Positions 21,380-30,935 of a stretch of 64,000 bases of DNA are shown in pieces. Under the pieces are notes generated by a model. It was not told the origin of the DNA and ran no database searches. It saw nothing but the letters and a program-made list of their open reading frames with translations. The translations under genes and the position numbers were made by a program. The stretch is from Shewanella kaireitica (GTDB lineage: Bacteria; Pseudomonadota; Gammaproteobacteria; Enterobacterales; Shewanellaceae): the NCBI RefSeq assembly GCF_023284045.1, contig NZ_JAKIKQ010000012.1, positions 1 to 64,000 of the forward strand, written 5' to 3'. The first letter of the stretch is position 1. Each line of letters starts with the position of its first letter.

Positions 21380-21738
21380 TGAAACATAACCCCGCATTTT
21401 TAGCTTTAGTTGAGAGTATTCTTCCTCAGATCAATGAAGTAACGATTGAGGAGTTCCAGGCTAACCCAAATTATACGCTTATTGATGTTCGTGAAGATCA
21501 TGAGTGGAATAAAGGGCATTTACCGAATGCCCAGCATTTGGGGAAGGGGATTATCGAAAGAGATATTGAAACTCGATTCCCTGATAAAGATATGCCTATA
21601 GCACTATATTGCGGAGGAGGTTATCGCTCTGCGATGGCTGCTTTAAACTTGCAAGTTATGGGGTATTCCGAAGTCGTCTCAGTAGCAGGTGGTTATAAAG
21701 CTTGGCTTGAGAGACAATTGCCGCTCGAAACAGATTAA
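21379..21738 (+). CDS. Rhodanese-like sulfurtransferase domain protein
   Basis: A 119-residue single-domain rhodanese with the active-site loop CGGGYRSAMAA (Cys78) and the LIDVREDHEW strand-loop at about 34-43. It should carry persulfide or transfer sulfane sulfur. No signal peptide. It is translationally coupled to the upstream zinc-ribbon protein and 45 nt from the siroheme synthase gene. Confidence 0.82.
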   Translation: MKHNPAFLALVESILPQINEVTIEEFQANPNYTLIDVREDHEWNKGHLPNAQHLGKGIIERDIETRFPDKDMPIALYCGGGYRSAMAALNLQVMGYSEVVSVAGGYKAWLERQLPLETD

Positions 21739-21783
21739 TCCTCCCAAAAATCTATCACATCGCCTCAGAGGTATTTTAGCTAA

Positions 21784-22695
21784 ATGCAGTATTTCCCATT
21801 GTTTGTAGATACCCAATCTTTAAAAATTTTGATTGTTGGCGCTGGAGAAGTAGCTAGTCGCAAGCTGGATCTACTGAGTCGGACTGATGCAGATATTCAT
21901 GTGATTGCAAAGGATAGCAGCAATGAAATGCTAGCGTATCAGCGCAAAGAGCGTATTAGCCTTGAGGAGCGGGAAGTTAACTTTGAGGATATCAATGGTT
22001 GGGACCTTGTTTATTTAGCAACTGCAGATAAAGCGCTAAATGAACAGCTAGCGACATTGGCACAACAGCGTAATATTTGGGTTAATGTTGTCGATAACCC
22101 AGAGTTTTGTCGGTTTATTACTCCATCAATTATAGATAGAGGTCGTTTACAGATAGCAATTAGTACCGCTGGAGCTGCACCTGTTTTTGCTCGAGAGCTA
22201 AGATCTCGGCTTGAGTCATGGTTACCACATTCTATTACACCGCTATTTGACTTTATCGCCGAGCGCCGTAACGATGTACAGCAAAGGTTACCTGTGTTCA
22301 AAGATAGACGAGTATTTTGGGAACGTTTCTTTAAGCTTAACCAGTCTCGCTTTGATGCTGATACTCCAAACCATTATCAAGATAGTTTTTCGCTTTCCAA
22401 GGTTAAAGGAGAGCTGGTACTGCTAGATACCAAAATAGAAGCAGAGTTACTCCCAATTGCTGCTATGCCATATTTACAAAAATTGGACTCCATTTTTAGC
22501 TGCATAGCGTTGCCCCACTCGCTTAATGAACTGCTTCGGCGTGACGCTGCAAGAGGTTCAGTCGTTAGTGATAAAGATCTTAAGCTAGCACTGGATGATG
22601 GGGAACATTGCTTGGTGTATGCAGAACCTGATGAAATCAACCGATTATCAGTATTATTTCCACAAGCAATGCGTTTAAAAATGGGTGCTATTTAA
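21784..22695 (+). CDS. Siroheme synthase N-terminal-type protein (precorrin-2 dehydrogenase/ferrochelatase)
   Basis: The 303 residues match the N-terminal half of CysG: a Rossmann fold with ILIVGAGEVASRK (16-28), VNVVDNPEFCRFITPSIIDRG and ISTAGAAPVFARELR. It should oxidise precorrin-2 with NAD+ and insert iron to make siroheme. The CysG methyltransferase half is absent, and residues from about 205 on do not look like CysG, so this is a stand-alone form with its own tail. Confidence 0.82.
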   Translation: MQYFPLFVDTQSLKILIVGAGEVASRKLDLLSRTDADIHVIAKDSSNEMLAYQRKERISLEEREVNFEDINGWDLVYLATADKALNEQLATLAQQRNIWVNVVDNPEFCRFITPSIIDRGRLQIAISTAGAAPVFARELRSRLESWLPHSITPLFDFIAERRNDVQQRLPVFKDRRVFWERFFKLNQSRFDADTPNHYQDSFSLSKVKGELVLLDTKIEAELLPIAAMPYLQKLDSIFSCIALPHSLNELLRRDAARGSVVSDKDLKLALDDGEHCLVYAEPDEINRLSVLFPQAMRLKMGAI

Positions 22696-22813
22696 CGGCT
22701 ATTTAATGCTGATAAATTAAATTTACTGTTTACGATACTAGCGCTGCGATCTTTAGCCCTCTGTTACTTAATATAAGGTACACTTAGCCGCAAATACCTC
22801 ATCGAACTTTCTT

Positions 22814-23359
22814 ATGGCCTTAAAAGCAACAGTATTCAAAGTCTCTATTCAAATCGCCGATATGGATCGCGGCTATTATAATGATCATCAGCTTACACTT
22901 GCGCAGCATCCGTCAGAGACCGACGAGCGCATGATGGTGAGATTACTTGCTTTTGCAATGAATGCCAGTGAATCACTCGCTTTTAGTAAAGGCATGTGTG
23001 TTGAAGATGAACCTGAGCTTTGGGACAGAACACTATCTGGAGAAATTGACCTTTGGGTCGAGTTTGGCCAAAGTGATGAAAAATGGTTGCGTAAAGCTTG
23101 TGGTCGATCAAAACAGGTTTTGCTTATTACTTATGGTGGCCGAAGCGTACCAATATGGTGGAAGCAAAATGAAGCCGCACTCGAGCGTTATGACAATCTA
23201 ACGGTAACCAATATTCCTGAAGACGCAGTTAAAGCAATGGGGCAACTAGTCGGTAAGAATATGGCTTTGCAGATCAATATTTGTGAAGGTCAAATTTGGA
23301 TCTCAGATGATAATGATAGCGTTTTAGTTGAACCTGAATTGTTAAAAGGCGAGCAGTAG
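22814..23359 (+). CDS. yaeQ: YaeQ family protein
   Basis: The 181 residues show the YaeQ pattern: MALKATVFKVSIQIADMDRGYY, LTLAQHPSETDERMMVRLLAFA and EPDELWD-like ...CVEDEPELWDRTLSGEIDLWVEFG. The fold is related to PD-(D/E)XK nucleases, but biochemical function is not settled. It ends about 110 bp before a large structured repeat. Confidence 0.88.
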   Translation: MALKATVFKVSIQIADMDRGYYNDHQLTLAQHPSETDERMMVRLLAFAMNASESLAFSKGMCVEDEPELWDRTLSGEIDLWVEFGQSDEKWLRKACGRSKQVLLITYGGRSVPIWWKQNEAALERYDNLTVTNIPEDAVKAMGQLVGKNMALQINICEGQIWISDDNDSVLVEPELLKGEQ

Positions 23360-23469
23360 TGTAGTTGTCTAGTCCGTCACTCCTTTTCAATTAAAAAGCC
23401 AATCAAATGATTGGTATTTTAATGTCTGAAGAACTCTGCCATATCTAGTCGTGACGATCCATCTGTATC

Positions 23470-23974
23470 TAATACCAATCGGTATAAAGATTTGGTCGCT
23501 CAGCGAGAGTTTAGCGGTTTTGAGGCAAGGTCATTAAATGCTCCTCGGTAACAACTCCTGCGTTACTCTCGATAATCGCTCCTGCATTATTCTAGCTTCG
23601 AGCATCCTTGCTCTCGTACCTCCTATATCAGACCTCCAAGGAGGGAGGGAATGTCTGATTTTGTATGGAACAAAATAGACCATATAGTCGTGCATGAATG
23701 ACATTCACCACAAGGATGGAGGGAATGCCTTAAGCATGTCAGGAACATGCTAGGCCATGTGGTTTGCAATGAGTGAAGTACATAATTATTCTACGCTCAA
23801 GCTCATTAATTCAGCATCAGAGCTGCTAAAACTCGCCTGTAAGGAGCGTTTTTGGCTTCCTATTTAGGTGTTGGATAAAGGCAAAAGGGAACAACCATTC
23901 TGTCAATTATCCGCCTTGAATTAGTTCGCCAAAAACACTCTGAGTAGACCAACTACTTATGCCGATTGGTATAA
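23470..23974 (+). repeat. Structured intergenic repeat, copy B (505 bp, expanded)
   Basis: Same ends and orientation as the copy at 20718-20985, but nearly twice as long because extra modules are present. There are CTCCTGC-loop hairpins with different stems (GTAAC/GTTAC at 23548-23566, ATAAT/ATTAT at 23572-23590). A second three-stem module (23623-23687) has outer CTATAT/ATATAG and inner ATTTTGT-atgga-ACAAAAT. Then a copy of the module seen at 20810-20875 has lost about a dozen bases of its first hairpin. An added segment (about 23830-23935) is shared with the decayed copy near 35000. No ORF of note in 23360-24063. Confidence 0.85.
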
Positions 23975-24063
23975 TGACTAAACATTGTTACTTAGATCAA
24001 AGTTTGATATCTAAACTTCGCGTATAAAGTGCCTTATAAATACAGCTTAATTGTCGAGAAATT

Positions 24064-24306
24064 ATGTCAGATTCAATACACGGTCACCAAGTGATGGAAA
24101 TGATGCTAGAACATGGCGAGTCGTTAACGCCACAGGCATTAAAAGAGTTAATGCATGCTAAGTTTGGTGTTGATGCTCATTATCATACTTGTTCTGCGCA
24201 AGAGATGGATGCAGACGCGCTCATTGCATTTCTAGAAAAGAAAGGTAAGTTCATTCACTCTGAAGCGGGGATTTCAACCGCTGCCGATCGCATTTGTAGT
24301 CACTAA
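24064..24306 (+). CDS. YecH-family metal-binding protein (DUF2492)
   Basis: An 80-residue cytoplasmic protein matching DUF2492/YecH: SIHGHQVMEMM near the start, YHTCSAQEMDADALIAFLEKKGKF in the middle and a C-terminal CSH. The conserved His, Cys and Asp/Glu residues suggest metal binding. It is a single gene with a terminator; a palindrome ATCAAAGTTTGAT lies 55 bp upstream (23996-24008). Confidence 0.82.
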   Translation: MSDSIHGHQVMEMMLEHGESLTPQALKELMHAKFGVDAHYHTCSAQEMDADALIAFLEKKGKFIHSEAGISTAADRICSH

Positions 24307-24337
24307 CTTTTTTAGACTAGAGCGAAAGTGCGATTAT

Positions 24338-24373
24338 AAAAAAATGCTCAAAGCAAAAGCTTTGAGCATTTTT
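24338..24373 (+). terminator. Terminator of the DUF2492 gene
   Basis: A long stem AAAATGCTCAAAGC/GCTTTGAGCATTTT around AAAA. Tails are T/A-rich on both strands, so it may also serve the convergent psiE gene. Confidence 0.9.
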
Positions 24374-24396
24374 GTATCAAAAGCGTAAGGTGGAGA

Positions 24397-24801
24397 CTAA
24401 TTATCATCCTTAGGGCGTGGATAAGGTAACTTCAATTGCCCCCAACGGATCACGATAACGGTGGACGCTAAAATAAGCGTAGAGAATGAAATTGCGGCTA
24501 TACGCCAATCATCCATCGCTTTCATATCTAAAATGAGATAGCGAGCTAATGCAACAATAGCAATATAGAGTGGCATCCGAATAGGCAACTTGCCAGACTC
24601 AGCGTAGTGAGACACCATTGCCAACACTTCTAAATAGATAAACAATAGTAGTAAGTCCGCGAGAGCGACTTCACCAGCTTTAAAAATATGAACTATCTCT
24701 TGGCCAATTGCGACAATCGTCGCGATGGCAATAATAATCAATACTAAATGTTCAACGGCTTTGATACTGGTAATACCGTATTTTCGATACATTTTGTCCA
24801 T
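24397..24801 (-). CDS. psiE: Phosphate-starvation-inducible protein PsiE
   Basis: A 134-residue inner-membrane protein with four predicted helices (about 18-36, 44-62, 77-92 and 100-118). Family signature residues include VEHLVLIIIA, LLLLFIYLEVLAMVSHY, and LPIRMPLYIAIVALARYLIL. The role of PsiE is unknown beyond induction on phosphate limitation in E. coli. No clear Pho box was seen upstream. Confidence 0.88.
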   Translation of the reverse strand: MDKMYRKYGITSIKAVEHLVLIIIAIATIVAIGQEIVHIFKAGEVALADLLLLFIYLEVLAMVSHYAESGKLPIRMPLYIAIVALARYLILDMKAMDDWRIAAISFSTLILASTVIVIRWGQLKLPYPRPKDDN

Positions 24802-24972
24802 GTTGTTCCCTAATGCAGTCGTTTAATAAAGAGTACCAGTAATTGCTAAAAATGCGACATGAGTGATGTGATGCTTTTCACAGTTGCGTGTTTTATTTAG
24901 CGAAATCAGCATTTTGTAAGACTAGTTTCTGTACAGAAGACCTGAGTTATATAGTCTAATAGCGATAGATAC

Positions 24973-25000
24973 AAAAAAGCCGCCAAACAAGGCGGCTTTT
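24973..25000 (-). terminator. Terminator of suhB
   Basis: AAAAGCCGCC/GGCGGCTTTT stem around AAACAA; on the minus strand it is followed by a T run. It lies 39 nt past the suhB stop. Confidence 0.85.
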
Positions 25001-25038
25001 AACACTTCATCTAGATTGCTCTAGATGCACAGTGATTA

Positions 25039-25842
25039 CTAGCGTTTAAGTGCTTCGCTCAATAATGGGCGGAACGACTTAACGAGTGCAGTGGTTGTTT
25101 TTGGCGAACCTGCAACAATGTTACCTGAAGTCAGGTAGTTATGGTTACCTGTAAAGTCAGTCACTGTACCGCCTGCTTCGCGGACGATCAAATCACCAGC
25201 TGCGATATCCCATGGCTTAAGGCCAATCTCAAAGAAACCATCAACTCGGCCAGCGGCAAGGTATGCTAGATCTAGTGCTGCAGAACCTGCACGACGAAGA
25301 TCGGCACACTGAGTAAATGTTGATGCAAAAAGCTTCATGTAAGTTTCAGTGTGTTGCTTCGCCTTGAATGGGAATCCTGTGGCAATGATATTGTCACTTA
25401 GATCATTAGAAGACTTAACACGGATACGGAAGTCGTTTAATTTAGCGCCTTTACCACGAACAGCTGAAAATAGCTCATCACGGATAGGATCATAAACAAC
25501 AGCGACTTCTGTTTTGCCTTTAAACTGCATCGCGATAGATACAGCAAAGTGGGGGATACCTCTTACGAAGTTATTAGTGCCATCCAGTGGGTCAATGATC
25601 CAGACGTAATCTTTGCTAGCGCCTTTATTCTCACCAGTCTCTTCACCAATGATAGTGTGGTCTGGGTAAGCTTTACGGATCTGATAGGTAATTGCAGCTT
25701 CTGCTTCTTTATCTACGTTAGTTACGAAGTCATTAGTCCCTTTTGAAGTGACTTCAATACGGTCTAATTCTGCATAAGCACGTATAATCGTTTGGCCGGC
25801 AGCGCGAGCGGCGCGCACAGCAATAGTATGCATTGGAAGCAT
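25039..25842 (-). CDS. suhB: Inositol-1-monophosphatase / Nus factor SuhB
   Basis: A 267-residue Mg-dependent phosphatase; SuhB also works in rRNA antitermination complexes. The metal-site motifs are GEETG (67-71), WIIDPLDGTNNFVRG and KPWDIAAGDLIVREAGG. It is divergent from trmJ with about 160 bp between, the order usual in gammaproteobacteria. Confidence 0.95.
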   Translation of the reverse strand: MLPMHTIAVRAARAAGQTIIRAYAELDRIEVTSKGTNDFVTNVDKEAEAAITYQIRKAYPDHTIIGEETGENKGASKDYVWIIDPLDGTNNFVRGIPHFAVSIAMQFKGKTEVAVVYDPIRDELFSAVRGKGAKLNDFRIRVKSSNDLSDNIIATGFPFKAKQHTETYMKLFASTFTQCADLRRAGSAALDLAYLAAGRVDGFFEIGLKPWDIAAGDLIVREAGGTVTDFTGNHNYLTSGNIVAGSPKTTTALVKSFRPLLSEALKR

Positions 25843-26002
25843 TGCAAATCCCCTGGATGTAAAAGAACGGATATATAAATTATCGGAGCCGAATTATACG
25901 CGTTTTTTCGGTTATATCAAATGCTGATTTTTGTGTACGTAAAAATAGCCGCTATGTGGTAACATATTTTCAAGTGTTCTCTCACATAAATTAAGTAATT
26001 TC

Positions 26003-26767
26003 ATGCTCAGCAATATTCGCGTCGTTCTTGTCGGTACATCTCACCCTGGCAATATAGGTTCCACTGCCCGTGCAATGAAAACCATGGGGTTGTCTTCTTT
26101 ATACTTAGCAGAACCCAAGGTGGCACCAGATGGCCACTCTGTGGCATTAGCTGCTGGGGCTTCAGATATTTTAAAACATGCTGTTACCGTTGATTCTGTT
26201 GAAGAAGCCATTGCAGATTGTAGTTTAGTAATTGCAACTAGCGCTCGCAGTCGTACACTGGATTGGCCAATGCTAGAACCGCGAGAGGCTGGTGAGAAAC
26301 TGGTTGAGTCAGCGCTGACAGGGCCTGTCGCAATCGTGTTTGGGCGTGAGAATAATGGTTTAACTAATGAAGAGCTGCAGCGCTGCGACTACCATGTCGC
26401 CATCCCTGCCAACCCTGAATACACCTCGCTCAATTTAGCGCAAGCAGTTCAGATTATTTGTTATGAAGCGCGCGTTGCTCATCTTGCCCAAGTGCAAAAG
26501 GAGTTTGAGAGTAATAAGCCTGAAGGGTTTGTTGAACCTGATAATGAATATCCGTTTTCAAAAGAGCGCGAAAATTTCTTCGAGCATATGGAGAATACGC
26601 TGCTTTCGACCAATTTTATTGTTAAACAGCATCCAGGTCAGGTTATGACCAAGTTACGCCGACTGTTTAGCCGTGCACGAATAGAGCGTCAAGAGATGAA
26701 TATCTTGCGCGGAATTCTGACTTCGGTAGATAAGGTTGTCGCCAAAAAAGACAGTAACGAAAAGTAG
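26003..26767 (+). CDS. trmJ: tRNA (cytidine/uridine-32-2'-O)-methyltransferase TrmJ
   Basis: A SPOUT methyltransferase that 2'-O-methylates position 32 of the tRNA anticodon loop. The 254 residues start [29 protein letters not shown] and include the knot motifs [12 protein letters not shown] and [18 protein letters not shown]. The C-terminal extension [25 protein letters not shown] is typical. It ends 13 nt before cysE. Confidence 0.95.
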   Translation: MLSNIRVVLVGTSHPGNIGSTARAMKTMGLSSLYLAEPKVAPDGHSVALAAGASDILKHAVTVDSVEEAIADCSLVIATSARSRTLDWPMLEPREAGEKLVESALTGPVAIVFGRENNGLTNEELQRCDYHVAIPANPEYTSLNLAQAVQIICYEARVAHLAQVQKEFESNKPEGFVEPDNEYPFSKERENFFEHMENTLLSTNFIVKQHPGQVMTKLRRLFSRARIERQEMNILRGILTSVDKVVAKKDSNEK

Positions 26768-26780
26768 GGAAGTAGTTAGC

Positions 26781-27602
26781 ATGGGTGTTATCGCGAGACT
26801 AAAAGATGATATAGCGTCTATTTACCATAGAGACCCCGCCGCGAATGGGACAATTGAAATACTGTTCAATTACCCAGGGATGCAAGCAATATGGATCCAC
26901 AGGGTCAGTAATAAGCTTTGGGTACGTAAATGGCGTCTGACGTCGCGATGTTTATCAACGTTTTCTCGCTGGTTAACTGGAGTCGAAATCCATCCTGGTG
27001 CCACGATTGGCGATCGTTTCTTTATTGACCATGGGATGGGGGTAGTGATTGGTGAAACGGCTGAAATTGGTAATGACTGTACGCTTTATCATGGGGTTAC
27101 ACTCGGTGGTACCACATGGCAGTCTGGTAAGCGTCATCCTACGTTAGGCAATAATGTTGTTATTGGCGCTGGTGCGAAGATACTAGGTCCGATTACCATG
27201 CATGACGGTGCACGTGTAGGTTCTAACTCGGTGGTTGTCAAAGATGTGCCTATTGATACCACTGTAGTGGGGATCCCTGGTCGCGCTGTAGCCAGTCCTT
27301 CAGAGCAATCTAAAGAGCAAACCGATCGACGCACAGAGATGGCAAAAAAATATGGCTTCGATGCCTACGCTGTTGCACCAGACAATCCAGATCCAGTCGC
27401 TAACGCGATTGGCCAAATGCTAGATCACATGCACTTGATGGATTCGAAAGTGCAAGAAGTTTGTCAAGCTGTACAAACTTTGGGCGGTAGCGTCTGCACA
27501 GAGAAGCTCCCAGAGCTAGAAGTTGACGAGTTTAGCGAGGCTGAATTAGCCGCCGCGCAGAAGCGTCAGAAGTCATTAGATGAGTTTGATCCCATTATCT
27601 AG
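26781..27602 (+). CDS. cysE: Serine O-acetyltransferase CysE
   Basis: Makes O-acetylserine from serine and acetyl-CoA, the first step of cysteine synthesis. The 273 residues contain the left-handed helix hexapeptide repeats ([36 protein letters not shown]) with the catalytic His/Asp region. The start chosen is the ATG at 26781, after GGGAAG; an upstream in-frame start at 26736 would overlap trmJ. Cysteine made here feeds IscS, encoded directly downstream. Confidence 0.95.
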   Translation: MGVIARLKDDIASIYHRDPAANGTIEILFNYPGMQAIWIHRVSNKLWVRKWRLTSRCLSTFSRWLTGVEIHPGATIGDRFFIDHGMGVVIGETAEIGNDCTLYHGVTLGGTTWQSGKRHPTLGNNVVIGAGAKILGPITMHDGARVGSNSVVVKDVPIDTTVVGIPGRAVASPSEQSKEQTDRRTEMAKKYGFDAYAVAPDNPDPVANAIGQMLDHMHLMDSKVQEVCQAVQTLGGSVCTEKLPELEVDEFSEAELAAAQKRQKSLDEFDPII

Positions 27603-27656
27603 CTTTATGTGCGCCATTTTTAATAAATGGCATTGAATCTTGCCTAATAAACAGGT

Positions 27657-27687
27657 TAAATACCCCAGCAAAATGACGGGGTATTTA
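27657..27687 (+). terminator. Terminator of trmJ-cysE
   Basis: AAATACCCC/GGGGTATTT stem with an 11-nt loop, 55 nt after cysE; the tail TAATT is weak. Confidence 0.65.
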
Positions 27688-27708
27688 ATTCCTGCCATGA
27701 TCCTTATA

Positions 27709-27733
27709 ATACTTGACCAAACCACTAGGTTAA
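27709..27733 (+). promoter_or_regulatory. Upstream IscR-like type 1 site
   Basis: A 25-bp site abutting the next one without a gap. It begins ATACTTGACC and keeps much of the IscR [2Fe-2S] type 1 consensus, especially the left half, with about six mismatches mostly in the right half. Confidence 0.55.
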
Positions 27734-27758
27734 ATACTTGACTAATTTACTCAGGTAT
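27734..27758 (+). promoter_or_regulatory. IscR type 1 operator overlapping the iscR promoter
   Basis: The 25 bases (ATACTTGACTAATTT, then ACTCAGGTAT) match the E. coli type 1 IscR consensus at all but one position (C for G in the second half). It ends 40 bp before the iscR ATG and contains a -35-like TTGACT (27738-27743) with a weaker TGAAAT at 17-bp spacing, so bound holo-IscR would block the promoter. Autorepression of the isc operon is inferred. Confidence 0.8.
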
Positions 27759-27798
27759 GATGAAATTAGCCTATGCTTTTTTGGGAGACGTAGTAGCA

Positions 27799-28260
27799 AT
27801 GAAACTTACATCAAAAGGTCGATATGCAGTCACTGCAATGCTAGATGTTGCAATGCACTCAACTGATGGTCCCGTGCCATTAGCCGACATTTCAGAGCGC
27901 CAAGGGATCTCTCTATCTTACCTAGAACAACTTTTCGCAAAGCTAAGAAAAAACGGTCTTGTATCGAGTGTCCGTGGCCCTGGTGGCGGATATCGCTTAG
28001 GCACAGATGCATGCGAAATTTCTGTCGGTATGGTTGTACGAGCCGTTGATGAATCAGTTGATGCCACACGCTGCCAAGGGCAGGGGAATTGTCAGAGCGG
28101 AACGCGATGCCTGACTCATTCTTTATGGGGCGACCTGAGTTCACAGATTTCTGATTTTTTAAACGGCATTTCGCTTGCCGGATTAATGCGAAAGAGAGAT
28201 GTGCAATTTATCTCTGTAAAACAAGATAAATTGCAGCAGGAACAGAGAATCAGCATTTAG
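27799..28260 (+). CDS. iscR: Iron-sulfur cluster regulator IscR
   Basis: An Rrf2-family repressor that senses Fe-S status through a [2Fe-2S] cluster. The N-terminal winged helix ([18 protein letters not shown]) is intact and the ligands Cys92, Cys98, Cys104 and His107 are all present. The start chosen is the ATG at 27799 behind GGGAG, giving 153 residues; an earlier in-frame ATG at 27757 lies within the operator. It is the first gene of iscRSUA-hscBA-fdx. Confidence 0.96.
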   Translation: MKLTSKGRYAVTAMLDVAMHSTDGPVPLADISERQGISLSYLEQLFAKLRKNGLVSSVRGPGGGYRLGTDACEISVGMVVRAVDESVDATRCQGQGNCQSGTRCLTHSLWGDLSSQISDFLNGISLAGLMRKRDVQFISVKQDKLQQEQRISI

Positions 28261-28344
28261 CCGTCTCTGTTATTAACATAAAAATAATTTTTTTGTACGT
28301 TGTAAGTGGTAGCACTATGGCTGCCACAAAGTACGGAGTGTGTG

Positions 28345-29559
28345 ATGAAGCTACCTATCTATCTAGATTATGCTGCGACGACGCCAGTTGACCCTCGTGT
28401 TGCAGAAAAAATGATGCAGTGTATGACTATGGACGGCATTTTTGGTAATCCAGCGTCTCGTTCTCACCGTTACGGCTGGCAAGCTGAAGAAGCTGTTGAT
28501 ATTGCTCGTAACCAGATCGCAGAACTTATCAATGCCGATCCGCGTGAAATCGTTTTCACCTCTGGTGCTACTGAGTCTGACAACCTTGCGATTAAAGGTG
28601 TTGCTCACTTTTATCAGAAGAAGGGCAAGCATATTATCACTAGCAAGACTGAGCATAAGGCTGTTTTAGACACCTGTCGTCAGCTTGAGCGTGAAGGTTA
28701 TGAAGTGACTTACCTTCAGCCTGAAGCTAACGGCCTTATCCCGGTTGCAATGATTGAAGCTGCAATGCGTGAAGATACCTTGCTTGTCAGCATTATGCAG
28801 GTTAATAACGAAATTGGTGTTATCCAAGATATCGATGCAATTGGCGAGCTTTGTCGTTCACGTAAAATTGTATTCCATGTCGATGCGGCGCAAAGCGTTG
28901 GCAAAATGCCAATTGATGTACAGAAGACCAAAGTAGATTTGATGTCTATTTCTGCTCACAAAATGTATGGCCCTAAAGGTATTGGCGCATTATATGTGAG
29001 CCGTAAACCGCGTATTCGCCTTGAAGCAGCAATGCATGGTGGTGGCCATGAACGTGGCATGCGCAGTGGTACGTTGGCGACTCACCAGATTGTTGGCTTC
29101 GGTGAAGCAGCAGCTATTGCCAAAACGGATATGGAGTCAGATAACGAGCGTATCCGCCGCCTGCGTGACAAGTTGTGGAATGGTATTAATCACATTGAAG
29201 AAACTTACATCAATGGCGATATGGATCAAAGACATTGCGGTAGTTTAAATGTCAGCTTTAATTTCGTTGAAGGTGAATCTTTGATGATGGCACTTAAAGA
29301 TTTAGCTGTTTCATCGGGTTCAGCATGTACTTCCGCAAGTCTTGAGCCTAGCTACGTTCTTCGTGCACTTGGCTTAAATGATGAGATGGCACATAGCTCA
29401 ATTCGGTTCTCAATTGGTCGCTTTACGACTGATGAAGAGATCGATCATGCAATAGAAACAATTAAAGAATCTATTGGTAACTTAAGGGAAATGTCTCCGC
29501 TTTGGGAAATGTTCAAAGACGGTGTTGATCTGGATTCAGTCCAGTGGGCACATCACTAA
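28345..29559 (+). CDS. iscS: Cysteine desulfurase IscS
   Basis: PLP enzyme that takes sulfur from cysteine and passes it as a persulfide to IscU and to tRNA thiolation. The 404 residues equal the E. coli length. The PLP lysine is Lys206 in [10 protein letters not shown] and the persulfide cysteine is in [16 protein letters not shown] (near 328). The ATG at 28345 has an ACGGAG site; the longer frame from 28306 lacks family similarity. Confidence 0.97.
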   Translation: MKLPIYLDYAATTPVDPRVAEKMMQCMTMDGIFGNPASRSHRYGWQAEEAVDIARNQIAELINADPREIVFTSGATESDNLAIKGVAHFYQKKGKHIITSKTEHKAVLDTCRQLEREGYEVTYLQPEANGLIPVAMIEAAMREDTLLVSIMQVNNEIGVIQDIDAIGELCRSRKIVFHVDAAQSVGKMPIDVQKTKVDLMSISAHKMYGPKGIGALYVSRKPRIRLEAAMHGGGHERGMRSGTLATHQIVGFGEAAAIAKTDMESDNERIRRLRDKLWNGINHIEETYINGDMDQRHCGSLNVSFNFVEGESLMMALKDLAVSSGSACTSASLEPSYVLRALGLNDEMAHSSIRFSIGRFTTDEEIDHAIETIKESIGNLREMSPLWEMFKDGVDLDSVQWAHH

Positions 29560-29599
29560 CCTTAACGACATTAACGAATAGATAAATTGGAGTAGTATC

Positions 29600-29983
29600 A
29601 TGGCTTATAGCGAAAAAGTAATCGATCATTATGAGAACCCACGTAACGTAGGTTCATTTGATAAAAACGATTCTTCAGTGGTAACTGGAATGGTTGGCGC
29701 GCCGGCTTGTGGTGACGTAATGAAGTTACAGCTGCGTATCGATGATAATGGTATTATCGAAGATGCTAAATTTAAGACATATGGCTGTGGTAGTGCGATT
29801 GCATCTAGCTCATTAGTAACAGAATGGGTTAAGGGCAAAACAGTTGAAGAAGCCGGTGCAATCAAAAACACCGATATCGCTGAAGAACTGGCACTTCCAC
29901 CGGTAAAAATTCATTGTTCGATTTTGGCGGAAGATGCCATTAAAGCGGCTCTGGATGAGTATAAAACAAAGCAATCGAAGTAA
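29600..29983 (+). CDS. iscU: Iron-sulfur scaffold IscU
   Basis: Scaffold on which clusters are built before release by HscAB. The 127 residues carry Cys37, Asp39, Cys63, His105 and Cys106, and the HscA recognition motif LPPVK at 99-103. All key residues are intact. It lies 40 nt after iscS. Confidence 0.97.
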   Translation: MAYSEKVIDHYENPRNVGSFDKNDSSVVTGMVGAPACGDVMKLQLRIDDNGIIEDAKFKTYGCGSAIASSSLVTEWVKGKTVEEAGAIKNTDIAEELALPPVKIHCSILAEDAIKAALDEYKTKQSK

Positions 29984-29997
29984 TACCTGGAGTTAAG

Positions 29998-30321
29998 ATG
30001 GCAATTAGTATCACTCCCGCTGCGGCAGAACGCGTTAAAAGCTTTTTAGTGAGCCGCGGCAAAGGTCTAGGTCTGCGTTTAGGACTAAGAACATCAGGTT
30101 GCTCAGGTATGGCATACGTACTTGAGTTTGTTGATGACTTGAATGATGACGATGAACTTTATGATATTGATGGTGTTAAGATCATTATCGATGCCAAAAG
30201 CTTTATCTACCTTCAAGGGATTGAGTTGGACTTCGTTAAAGAAGGCCTTAACGAAGGTTTCCAATTTAATAACCCTAATGCGAAAGGCGAATGTGGTTGC
30301 GGTGAGAGTTTTACCGTATAA
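29998..30321 (+). CDS. iscA: A-type iron-sulfur carrier IscA
   Basis: A 107-residue carrier that delivers clusters or iron to target proteins. The three conserved cysteines are Cys35, Cys99 and Cys101 (CGCGESF at the C-terminus). It starts 14 nt after iscU. Confidence 0.96.
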   Translation: MAISITPAAAERVKSFLVSRGKGLGLRLGLRTSGCSGMAYVLEFVDDLNDDDELYDIDGVKIIIDAKSFIYLQGIELDFVKEGLNEGFQFNNPNAKGECGCGESFTV

Positions 30322-30338
30322 GCTTTGAAAGTTAAACT

Positions 30339-30863
30339 ATGAATTATTTTGAGCTGTTTAGTTTATCTCCTTCCTATGATGTCGACACCGCCATTCTTGC
30401 AGAGCGCTACCGCGATCTGCAAAGGGCGGTTCATCCCGACAAATTTGCTAATGCTAGTGAACAAGATAAACGCTTATCTGTACAACGTACTGCGCAGATC
30501 AATGATGCCTTTCAAACATTGAAAAACCCGATTCAACGTGCAGAACACTTACTTGCTCTTAAGGGGTTAGAGTTAAGCCATGAGTCTACTACGCTGAAAG
30601 ACACGCAATTTCTGATGCAACAGATGGAGTGGCGTGAATCGCTTGAAGAGATTAGCGACAGTGATGATCCTGACGCAGAGATACAAGCGCTTTATGATTC
30701 ATTTGATACGTTTGCAAAGCAGATCACAGCTGTACTAAAAGTGCAGTTGGCAAGTGATTTAGCATCTGAACATTTGCAGGCGGCTGACCAAATTCGTAAA
30801 CTTAAGTTTATGGCAAAATTACAAGACGAGTTAGCTAGAGCGGAAGATGCTCTCTTAGGTTAA
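30339..30863 (+). CDS. hscB: J-type co-chaperone HscB
   Basis: A 174-residue partner that brings IscU to HscA. The J domain holds the HPD motif at 32-34 (VHPDKFAN) and the C-terminal three-helix region binds IscU. It starts 17 nt after iscA. Confidence 0.95.
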   Translation: MNYFELFSLSPSYDVDTAILAERYRDLQRAVHPDKFANASEQDKRLSVQRTAQINDAFQTLKNPIQRAEHLLALKGLELSHESTTLKDTQFLMQQMEWRESLEEISDSDDPDAEIQALYDSFDTFAKQITAVLKVQLASDLASEHLQAADQIRKLKFMAKLQDELARAEDALLG

Positions 30864-30935
30864 TAAACTCGTTGTTATTTTCTAATTCTGTTGGCTCAAT
30901 ATGTTTGAGCCAACATTTTTTTAAGTTGGATATAT

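Noticed and set aside
22011..22301. Antisense ORFs within the siroheme synthase and other core genes
   Set aside because: They are shadow frames; the sense frames carry clear family motifs.
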